From the NCBI RefSeq assembly GCF_037042905.1, contig NC_087247.1:60907920-60971919 (forward strand): a stretch of DNA of 64,000 bases, read 5' to 3'. The stretch is from Lytechinus pictus. Its lineage: Eukaryota > Echinodermata > Echinoidea > Temnopleuroida > Toxopneustidae. The notes under the pieces are model-generated. The model made no database searches. It was not told the DNA's origin and saw only the letters and a program-made list of their open reading frames with translations. This document shows positions 54,932 through 64,000 of the stretch, piece by piece (position 1 is the stretch's first letter; each line of letters opens with the position of its first letter). The translations under genes and the position numbers were made by a program.

Positions 54932-57006
54932 ATGGGGGACTTTAATCAACTTGATCTAACAACCCTGCTTGCTAATACCAATTTCAAACAGGTCGTCGAT
55001 TCGCCGACAAGAGAGAATCGGATCCTAGACAAAATTGTGACTAACTTCTCTGATCTTTACCATCGGCCACTGATATGCTGTCCTTTGGGAGCAAGTGATC
55101 ACAATACAGTAACCTGGTCACCCGTTGCCCCTACTCGTTTAAAAAATTCTACTTTGAAACGAACAACAAGGCCACTGAGAGATTCCGATATGAGACGTTT
55201 TGGGTCCTGGATCACTAACTATGATTGGAGTTCAGTTATCACTGGGACTTCATCAGATGAACAGACAGAATCTTTCTACACCATATTGAATTCCCAAATT
55301 GACAATTTCTTACCAACGAAGACCATTAGAATGCACTGTCGTGACAAGAAATGGATTACCCCTTACATTAAATCCTTGATTAAGGACAGACAAGCTGCAT
55401 TCAATGATAATAATAATCGGGAAATGGCAAGGAAGCTTGCAAATTGTGTCAAAAGGGAAATACGAAAAGCAAAACATGAGTATTACAATGATCGTGTCAG
55501 GAAGCATAAGAAAGCAAATCCCGCGGAGTGGTATAAAGAAATCAAAATCATGACTAATATGAAGAATAGTAATACTTTTATCACTGTTCCTGGTGTCGAT
55601 AAGGATGACATCCCCGCAATAGCAAACAGGATCAATAACTTTTTCAGGTCTGTGTCTGAAGATGTTCCGGCATTGAATGTTGGGAACCTACCTGCATACT
55701 TACCTGATCCCTCTCCACCACCTAGCATCCAACCTTGGCATGTCTTCCAGCAGCTGAAGAAGGTGAAGATTGGTAAAGCTGCTGGCCCCGACATGATGCC
55801 TTCTCGGATCATCAGAGAATTTTCGTGTGAACTCAGTATCCCCTTGGCCCATATCTTCAACACCTCACTCGCTGAAGGTGCCGTTCCAAAGCTGTGGAAG
55901 AGAGCTGTAGTTGTCGCTGTACCTAAAACATCCCCTGCTACTATCGACAAGCTTCGTCCAATCTCCTTGACCGACACGTTCGCTAAGGTGTTTGAAGGTT
56001 TTGTGTCGAGATGGCTGATGCAAGCAATTGGAAAGGAACTCGACAGTAAGCAATTTGGTAATATAAAGGGGTTATCAACGACACACTGTTTAGTAGATAT
56101 GCTGCACTACCTCTTCCATCATGCAGAAAAGGGTAAAGCAGTGTCTACTCTGGTGATGACAGACTTCCGCAAGGCTTTTGACCGCATAGATCACACGGTT
56201 GCCATTCAAAAGATGATCTCACTTGGTATCAAACCCACACTGATCCGCTGGATAGCCGATTTTCTTGCAGAACGGACTCAGTGTGTTCGGTACAGGGGTG
56301 TTTAGTCAGAGTGAGTGACCCTTAATGCAGGAGTACCTCAAGGAACTAAACTTGGACCCATTGTGTTCCTAATCGTTATCAATAATGCCCTACATGACAG
56401 TGATAATGCATATTGGAAATATGTTGATGATGTGACCGTGGTTGACACAAGATTTGCAGGAGATCAACCAGATGTCTTGGAAACGACATTGCACAATTTT
56501 GCTGAATGGTCCACATCTAATGGAATGTCTCTAAATCCTGCCAAATGTGAAAGTATGCAGGTGTGCTTTATGAAAAAGCCACCTGAACCAGCATTACTAG
56601 CAATACACGGCCAGCCATTCAAGCAATCTGTGTCTGTCAAATTATTGGGGGTTCATATTCGTAGTGATTTGAAGTGGAATGATCATGTTGACATCATGAT
56701 AAAACGTGCCAATGGAAGGATACATATTATAAGGATCCTAAAAGGACACGGATTGCCAACTGAGGACCTTTGTACTATCTACATGGGTTTCCTCAGACCC
56801 CAGTGTGGAATGGAGGACTAACTAAACAACAAGTGAGTCGTCTAGAGAGGGTGCAGAAAAGATCCCTCAAAATAATCTTGGGACCCAATTTCCAGTCATA
56901 TGATTCTGCTCTGAATGTATTGGACCTCCCCTCTCTGGCAGACAGAAGAAAGGCACTGTGTTTGACTTTTGCCGAAAGACTGATTTCAAATGAGAGGGTA
57001 TCTTAA
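54932..57006 (+). pseudogene. 5'-truncated LINE ORF2, two stops and a frameshift
   Basis: The frame opens inside the endonuclease (MGDFNQLDL, FKQVVDSPTREN, LGASDHNTV) and reaches a reverse transcriptase with KAAGPDMMPSRI, LRPISLTDTFAKVFE, MTDFRKAFDRIDH, AGVPQGTKLGPIVFL and the catalytic YVDDVTVV. A TAG and a TGA (56304-56314) interrupt it just before AGVPQG without a frame change. Near 56800 the frame shifts, with the C-terminus reading NGGLTKQQVSRLERVQKRSL. It is CR1-group-like with a YVDD box. Otherwise well preserved, hence fairly young. Confidence 0.88.
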
Positions 57007-58213
57007 CTTATACCCCCTCCTAAGAACACCAGAACTTTGCGCAAATCAAACACAAGAGAACAGTTAAAATGTAGAACTAATAGATTTCGGAACAGTCCCA
57101 TCCCATACTTGATCGACCTCCTGAATTGCCAATCATGACTTAATAATTAACCCACATCTATAGTATGGTACTTCTCTGTCTGCTGCTCTTGTCAATTGAT
57201 TTTTTTTCCTAATTTTTTATTATTAGTATGTCACATTATTTGTATAATATGTACTCTATTTTTACTCGCAATTATGAACATTAGTCAATTATTTTCGCCA
57301 CTTGTATACAATCATTATGTTTTTAAGTATTGCAGATGATATAAATATTATGTTTGACATACTTATAGAATTAGCCAATTTATATATAATCAAATATCAT
57401 TTAAAAATACATGATCTTTGAAAATCAGGTATTATTGTATTACACAAGAATTGAACAAATTTTGAAAGGTAATCCTTCTTGCGCATATATACATGTGCGG
57501 ATATAAATCCATAACTCTTAAATTTGACACTTTTATTTCAATGTAATTGATGAACTCGTATGATCTCTGTGTTGTATTCCTTTCCCTTCCTTGCAACTCC
57601 TCTCTTCCTGTTGTTTGTCTTTCTCTATCCATATTTCTCCCTCTCTTTCTTTATCCATCTCTCTTCCTCTCTTTCTTTGAATTGTAAATACATGTACTTC
57701 TGCTTTTTTCCCTTATGACACGTGTTCTTAATGTACAAGAAGTATATACCGGTAAATGATAATCTGGACCACTATACCAATATGTGTTAAGGATAATATT
57801 TTACTTTCAAATTCTTCTAACTTTGTTTATTCTAACGTAAAATTTTGCAGCCTTACAACTTCATGTTTTTACCTCTTTCATAATGTTTGTACCTTCTTTT
57901 CTTCTGACTTTCTGCTCCACTCCTTCCCTTCACTCCCCTCTCTTTCTCTCTATCCCTTTCCACCCCCTCTCTCTCTATCTGCCTCTCCTCCTCCCCATCT
58001 CTTTCCTTTCTAGAATTCCGCAACACAAGTAGTTTCAATACCATACTTTATCCGTATTATTCATTTTGTAATTATCTTTGTTATTGTCTGAATATTTTTT
58101 GTGTCTTTTCATGTATTACCTTGTGAAAACATCGCAATTCGGCCTTAGCCGCGATGATGTCTTGATTTTTATTAATAAACCATTTATCTATCTATCTATC
58201 TATCTATCTAAAA
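57007..58213 (+). mobile_element. 3' UTR and (TCTA)n tail of the 54.9-kb LINE
   Basis: The region after the reverse transcriptase is non-coding, with a C/T-rich tract at 57890-58015. It ends 'ttattaataaaccattta' followed by seven TCTA units (58188-58210), the kind of microsatellite tail many CR1-group elements carry. The boundary is inferred. Confidence 0.6.
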
Positions 58214-59360
58214 CCTGTTAAGTGCTCGATTCGATTAGCAATTGAACGGCTGTGATAATTATATACAGATTCGAATTCAATCAATTGATTTTAAATTTGT
58301 GTGGATTCAAATCCAAATCTTGCTTAGGTATGAATGAAAATTGAATGGGTGACCTAAGAATAGCATTGATAGTTATGATACTAGGACTATTATGAGGCCT
58401 TGGATGTATCGTCTTCATCATTATCTTTTCTTATTGTGTTTTGCTTATTGATGTTTGGGTGTTTGGTGTGGGGTTTTCAGTCCTTCGGGTTTACATTTTA
58501 CTTAATCTAATTCATTCAATACAAGGTAGTACACCATATGAGTTTCATATTACAAATCAGTATAATATAAAATATAGACTATTATTAACGATGTTAACTT
58601 ATGTATACATGCATATATTTCTTTTGATCAGGTCAAATGAATGATAAAACAACCATGTATATCTTAATTGTATTATGTTACTCGAATATATTTTATGTGT
58701 ATTATGCTACTCAGAAAAAAACGATATTGTATTGATGTGTTGAATGAATTCAATAAATAACAACTTTAAAAAAGTATATATCTGCATAATCATAATTTTT
58801 ATTTCCCGTCATATTAGGGTGGATAAACCTTTCAGCAAAGCTGGATTTCAAAGGAGTCCATATACATAAATCTACAGCATATTATTTACAAACATTAAAG
58901 AATATGTGTTAAGGCCACCGCACACTTTACGCCTGTTCGCGATCCGATTTTGGAACAAATTGCATTTTGTTCATTTTCTGAAAATGTGAAAGGAACATAT
59001 CATTTTATTTGAGGTTAAAATTAATTGAAAGAATACTAATACAGCCATTTTGAAAAATTGCAAGCCTTTATTTTGGAGTAAATGCCAAATTAGTTTCAAA
59101 TCGTAGCCAATCGTACGACTGCTATGACGTCATTACGACTAGATATTAATTTCGCTTTTATTTTAAGAAGGATGATAGCATAGTCACAGATTTAAACGTA
59201 GGTATTCGTACGATGATTTAGAACATTACACAGTAAGATATTCCAAGTCTCATTATTAGCATCAAATTCTACTACATTATTCTGACGTTGGGTCGCAGAC
59301 CAATCGTAAAGTGTGCGGTCGCCTTTAGATAAAGTGAAGAAAAACATAAACAAGCTCACG
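58214..59360. other. intergenic stretch
   Basis: No gene or repeat element was recognised. The pair 'ccgcacactttacg' (58919) and 'cgtaaagtgtgcgg' (59307) is an exact 14-bp inverted repeat, so 58916-59322 may be a MITE of about 405 bp. Confidence 0.45.
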
Positions 59361-59365
59361 TAAAA

Positions 59366-59695
59366 ATCATCATCATCGTCGTCATCGTAGTCGTATATTA
59401 TCATCATCATCTTTATCATCATTATCATCATCATCATCATCATCACCATCATCATCATTATTATCATCATCATCATCATCATCACCATCATCATCATCAT
59501 TATCATCACCATCATCATCATCATTATCACAATCATTATCATCATCATCATCATCACCCCCCCCCCCCATTATGTACACCAGTGATCGTCAGCACCACCA
59601 TCATCATCGTCGTCATCATCATAAACTTCATCACCATCATCATCATTATAATCATCATCATCACCGTGGCCATCATAGTTATCATCATAACCATC
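59366..59695. repeat. (ATC)n microsatellite
   Basis: Long ATC runs with ATT, ACC and GTC variants and a C10 tract at about 59558-59568. Poly-Met and poly-Asp frames here are artefacts. Confidence 0.95.
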
Positions 59696-60722
59696 GAAGG
59701 GCGGCGGAGCGAAGTTGAGAGGGGGGGGCACAGGGAAAAAGAGCACCTTTTCTTTCGAAAGGGCATTATCTTTAACATGCAGAAATTTTTTGCTGGGGTG
59801 GGGCAGCATGCGTAAACTTTTTGGAAAAAAAATCAAAAACGAGGGAGCGAAGCGACCGAGCTTATCACTGAAACGCTTTTGCATTTTGTTAAGTGAAATT
59901 GATGGATTTTGTGCATACTTTTGGTGGATTTTGTGAAAATCTGCAGTTAAATTTAAAAAAAAATATTCGCCACTCACATGACTCATGAAACTTAAGGCAC
60001 GTATTTTAAGATTATTTTTAGACAAAGTGTTTTCATTCATTGAACGGCGAAAAATAAAGAAACCGGGCGCTCATCGGGCACGAGAAAAGTTTTTCAGGAC
60101 AACTTATCTGATATGAAGAACAGGCACCTATGAGAAGGCAGAGGGGCACAGAACACGTTCGTGAGGGACACTTTTCTTGGGTAAAAAGGGGCACTCATAA
60201 GAAAAAGGGCACCTATAAAATCTCAAAAGCTAGGGCACTTGCTAACGGCATAAATCGGATCCTTATCAGGTGAAAGGGGCACAGGACATGTTCGTGAGGG
60301 GCACTTTCCGTGGGTAAAGGGGGCACTGATTCGAAAAAAGGGCACTTACAAGAAGGCAAGGGAGCACTCGCTCAGACATAAAACGGGTCCTTCTCAGGTG
60401 AAAGGGACACAGAACACGTTCGTGAGTGGGAATTTTTTGGGGTAAAATTTGGCACTTGGTAACACCTAAAACGTGTCCTTTTCCGATGAAAGGGGCTCAT
60501 TACACGTTTGTGAGAAGGCATTTTCTTGCGTAAAGAAGGTCATCTTTTCAGTGCTTCCAAAGGGGGGAGGGCACCACAAATTTTAGGTCGTTTCGTACCC
60601 CCAACAAATTGACAAGCAAAAAACTAAAAGGTCTTCAACATTTTTTTATGAGGGAGGGGCTGGGTATCATAAAAAAATTAAGGGAGGGGTTTGAACATCT
60701 GTAACCCCCCGCGTACCCCACT
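59696..60722 (+). mobile_element. G-rich non-autonomous element, relative of 10865-11840
   Basis: The left end 'gggcggcggagcgaagttga' is the inverse of the right end of the 10865 element (tcaacttcgctctgccgccc). Internal units of about 115 bp carry 'cagaacacgttcgtgag', 'tccttctcaggtgaaag' and 'aagggcacttacaagaagg'. 'ccactcacatgactcatgaa' at 59970 is inverted at 11475. The right end 'cgcgtaccccactg' differs from the 10865 copy, so the termini may be recombinant. It lies inside ATC repeats. Confidence 0.65.
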
Positions 60723-60725
60723 GAC

Positions 60726-62166
60726 CATCAACACCACCACCATCAACATCATCATCATCATCGTCGTCGTCGTCGTCACAATCACAATTTTGCATTCATC
60801 TCCTGAATCACAAATGTTAGTGAACCATTAGTGTTTCTCTTTTCCCATGTTTTTATATTGTTATCATAGGCCTAGGCCTACTTGCTTACTATGGGTTCAA
60901 TTCCTTTCGTGATGGCACAGTCACATTTCCCCCTTCGGCGGCTGTGGCGGCTAATAGAAAACTGCGGTTTTATTCATTTTTATTCAAACCACCTATAAAT
61001 TATGTAGCTGGTACAAAAAAATGTTAAAACGGCTGTTTTGGGGTTTTCGACTCGCTGTAAGTGACTGTGCCATTAGATGCGAGAAACCGTGGACCCCATT
61101 CCAGAAAAAAAATTCCCAGCATAACAATGACGCTTCACCACACTTTAGGAAAGAAAAAATTCTCTGGAATTACATTTTTTAACATGATCAAGAATCTAAT
61201 AACAATTAAGCTATTCCATGATGGTGATAGCAAAATGATAAAAAAATATTGGCGAACCAGTGAGGAAAATCCATCAAAGAGTAAAAAAAAGTTATTAGAA
61301 TTTGTATTTTATTATTTGTGACGTCATATGCCAGCAGCTTTCCCTCATATCGTTTGGTAAACAAATCAATGACATGTCATTTTCTCATTAAAAAAGTTTA
61401 AATGTTTACCTTCAGTATATTAATCTGATAGATTTTCCTCAAACCTTCACAAATATTTTTGAAAATTGTTTTTTTTTCTACTATTTTTACAACATTTTAC
61501 AACATTTTCGTTAGGGTAAACTTCCCCTTTAAATACCTCTGATGATGTACTATTGAGACCTCGGGGCTGTTTTTTGTTGTTGGTAGTATTGCATAATAAG
61601 GGGAGAATACATTCTTCTGCTTAACAACCACTAGATGCAGCTGTTCAAGAAAAAGAAGAGAGAATCAATATGAAATTAGGTCCTGAATTAATGTTTATGT
61701 ATAAGTTATGTATTGATACTCTGATGCCAAATGAGGCAATGTTTAGGCCGAAAAATAAAGCATACCGGTATAGCATTAATTTCAGTTCCTTAGTAAGTCT
61801 TATTTTTCGTTGGTTTTAGCCTTATTTTTGTTTTTGCAACTTGTGCTCTTTCCACTTTTTTTTCATATAAAGAAAAATGAAGGAATCTTTTTATTTTTTG
61901 TAATCGAGAAAAAGATGTATACACGTATAATAAAAAAAGGCGTAAATATTCTTTTAGAATGCAAACGCCGTTAAAATAAACACCAACCAACCAACACTTT
62001 TCCCTATAATGATCAAAACGCAAGATGGAGCTATACATAATATGCTAAAATTATCCTTGAATAATCACGAATGATCATCACGTGTGACGTATTAACTGGT
62101 ATTGACTTGCCGACGCCGGGCTTGTGATTGCGACTAAACTCAAACTTGACAGAGGGGAAAAGAGAA
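60726..62166. other. region upstream of HYPK
   Basis: Short ATC/GTC repeats (60726-60780) and a solo TTAA end (inverted TTAAAGGGGAAG at 61519-61532). The last 150 bp before 62167 would contain the HYPK promoter and 5' UTR; no TATA was recognised. Confidence 0.5.
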
Positions 62167-62304
62167 ATGGAGTCGGAAGAAGTGGATAAGAATGCAGCAA
62201 ATGCAGCCCCTAAAGCTAAAGAACATGCACTTATTGCTGCAGATTTAGAGAAAGTTACAGACTATGCGGAAGAAAATGTTATCTCGGGGCAAGATATGAG
62301 CAAT
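62167..62304 (+). CDS. HYPK: HYPK-like protein, first coding exon (46 codons)
   Basis: The ATG at 62167 opens MESEEVDKNAANAAPKAKEH, followed by AADLEKVTDYAEE and ending GQDMSN at a phase-0 donor (aat/gtaagt). AADLE(R/K)VTDYAEE is the hallmark of huntingtin-interacting protein K. In that family the sequence continues with a conserved AMSVIGDRR-type segment, which must lie in a later exon outside the window. HYPK is a small chaperone-like subunit of the NatA N-terminal acetyltransferase with a C-terminal UBA domain. A TTG 39 bp upstream is in frame, but ATG is the natural start. Confidence 0.88.
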
Positions 62305-62362
62305 GTAAGTTTTTCTCAGTCCCATATAATTATTTTTGTGTTGGAAAAGATTGTCGTATGAT

Positions 62363-63018
62363 GGGGTGTCCAAAGACCAAACTTCGCGCACTTTTCAAAA
62401 ATATTCATCAGGCTTAAATTTTTTCAAAAAATATTCATAATTTATACAAAACCAATTCAAGAAATAGTTACCACATTGACGGCAAGATCGTAAACTATGA
62501 AATCATGGACGAAAACGTAAAGTAGGTCAAGGGGATTCGCCGGTATCGCGATCTCAAAATTCTATTCCGATCGGCGAAATGCGCACTGTGCTGGAAAACC
62601 GTTCAGAAAAAGTGTGACCTAACTTCGTGGACCAAAGTTTTTGTGGACACTTAAACATAAACTCAAGCTCAAAAAGTGAAATATTTATATCAGATTGAGG
62701 GCAAAATGCTATAGAATTGGTTAGTACCACATTTAACTCACATTTTTGATGATTTCTGCTTGCAAAATTGTGATATTGTGATTCTTGTTGAGAATATCAG
62801 ATTTCTTCAAAACGGGCGCTAACGGTGAAAAATTTGCCGATCTTTTGCCAATATTTTCAGGAATACTGAACTCATTCTAAAGAAACATACACCATAGGGT
62901 AACTTTAGGTCGCTTTTCACGTTGATGATGTCAGATTTTAAGGATATTGGCTAGTTTTTTAGATAATGACCGTCCACGAAGTACTGTACATGTATGGACA
63001 CGCGCGAAGTTTGGACTC
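62363..63018. mobile_element. probable inverted-repeat element in HYPK intron 1
   Basis: 'gtgtccaaagaccaaacttcgcgc' at the left (first 20 bases gtgtccaaagaccaaacttc) is mirrored by 'gcgcgaagtttggac' at 63002-63016. Internal 'cttcgtggacca' and 'cacgaagt' also pair partially. No target duplication was resolved. Confidence 0.45.
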
Positions 63019-63064
63019 ACTGCCATATTACATGTTAATACAACTTGTAGGGTAACCCAGTGAA

Positions 63065-63089
63065 CTCCCGCCCGCTGTGCGGGCGGGAG
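63065..63089. repeat. GC-rich perfect hairpin
   Basis: Arms ctcccgcccgc and gcgggcgggag are exact inverses around a TGT loop in otherwise AT-rich DNA. Confidence 0.9.
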
Positions 63090-63222
63090 CCCAGGAGCTT
63101 ACCGTGTATTTGACCATACTCACGGGACTAGGGTGATTTATGGTCTAAATATTTCTCCAAATGAATTGTGAAAACAGAAATTATGCACTTACCACGATTA
63201 TATGGATGAAGGTCTAACGAGT

Positions 63223-63413
63223 GGCAGTTTCCTGACATATCTGGGCTCAGACTGGAACCACAAAAAACGAAAAGTTCTCTCCTTCTACCCCCGTCTCGAT
63301 CGGCCATTTTTGTTATGAATTGTAACAAAATGGCCGATCGAGACTGGGGTAGAAGGAGAGAACTTTTCGTTTTTTTGAGGTTCCAGTCTGTGCCCAGATG
63401 TCAGGAAACTGCC
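63223..63413. repeat. 190-bp hairpin, arms about 90 bp
   Basis: 'ggcagtttcctgacat' to 'gatcggccattttt' on the left is mirrored on the right from 'aaaatggccgatc' to 'atgtcaggaaactgcc' with few mismatches. The centre is 'ttatgaattgtaac' near 63315. It lies in the presumed first intron of HYPK. Confidence 0.88.
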
Positions 63414-64000
63414 TGGGTTACTTGTAGGGATGCCATCCCAAAAATTGAAAGGGTGTAAATCTAGTTTTAAATAGTTTAACTGGAATAAGCTTTGAAGCAC
63501 GTGTAAAATGACACCAAGATCATCAAAATTGGACCAGGGGTTGCCGAGATACAGCCAATTCAAATTTTGAAAAAAGGCAGATTTTCTGCCAAAAAGTGGC
63601 CAAAATGGCAAAATTGTGTTTTTTGCCATTTTTAAAGCTACCTATTTTAAAACTTGATGAAGTATAGAGGTTGCTTTTTCTTGGGGCACCTAACATGTTA
63701 ACCACCAACAAGTACCTGAAAAATTGGGTCCAAACTACTTTTTGTTTTCATATTATTAACAGAGTTCAAAAAATGGGGAAAACACAACACAGTCCAGCTA
63801 ATTAATATGCAAAAATGGCTTAATTGAAAGTGGATGGGCAATTAATCACAAAATTTCACAGAGATGTAGTGTTTGTAATTTTGATTCATATATGTTGTTC
63901 TTGTGAGCATACATACAATAATATGCAAATGAGGTAGTAATTGAATACTCATTTGTACATAACGAATGGGAAAATTGCCTAATTAATATGCAAAAATGAT
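63414..64000. other. end of window, presumed HYPK intron
   Basis: AT-rich sequence with no HYPK exon 2 motif on the plus strand. 'aattaatatgcaaaaatg' occurs twice (about 63800 and 63980). Confidence 0.5.

Noticed and set aside
59192..59815. Poly-Met, poly-Asp and poly-Ile frames
   Set aside because: Artefacts of the (ATC)n microsatellite and the adjoining G-rich element.

Overview
This is eukaryotic, AT-rich, repeat-dense animal DNA. Coding sequence sits in short exons with GT-AG introns. It contains a cholinesterase, an HYPK-like first exon, rhodopsin-class GPCR sequence, several LINE lineages, tRNA-derived SINEs and many palindromic DNA-transposon derivatives. The repeat style (TTAA-flanked MITEs, CR1-group and Tx1-type LINEs, frequent 'aggcctat' strings) suggests a marine deuterostome, most likely an echinoderm. 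That assignment is inference from general familiarity, not from a search.

Host genes. (1) A complete plus-strand cholinesterase-type carboxylesterase in ten coding exons (6351-38355). The spliced frame is unbroken and encodes 592 residues, with a signal peptide, an oxyanion Gly motif, an intact Ser205-Glu326-His449 triad and a C-terminal three-Trp (WAT) tail ending in Cys. (2) A single-exon class A GPCR on the minus strand (52558-53907), with a truncated paralogue at 44391-44647. (3) The first coding exon of HYPK (62167-62304, plus); the rest lies beyond the window. (4) Two or three splice-compatible minus-strand exons of an unrecognised gene (1153-2100, perhaps 4304-4410). (5) A weak candidate terminal exon near 49398-49615.

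Layout. 1-6 kb: a LINE relic, unknown minus-strand exons, MITEs and hairpins. 6.3-38.4 kb: the cholinesterase gene. Intron 1 holds an (AGT)n microsatellite split by a hAT-like element with an exact 8-bp target duplication. Intron 5 (about 19 kb) is a transposon graveyard: a 2.7-kb foldback palindrome, then an old CR1-group LINE cut into five pieces by nested insertions, one of which contains a recent Tx1-type LINE with an intact 1254-residue ORF2. Intron 7 holds a repeat interrupted by another LINE, plus a SINE about 45 bp from exon 8. 38.4-52 kb: more nested MITEs and the GPCR fragment. 52-54 kb: the GPCR. 54.4-58.2 kb: a palindromic element abutting a decayed LINE. 58-62 kb: a simple-repeat tract and a GC-rich repeat element. 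62-64 kb: HYPK exon 1, an inverted-repeat element and two strong hairpins.

Insertion order can be read directly. Removing each insert together with one target duplication rejoins the reading frame of the old LINE, so the nest gives a relative chronology. I found no operon-like or prokaryotic system. The most notable items are the cholinesterase with a WAT tail but a shortened omega loop, the foldback array of YY1-like sites, and the nested-transposon stratigraphy.
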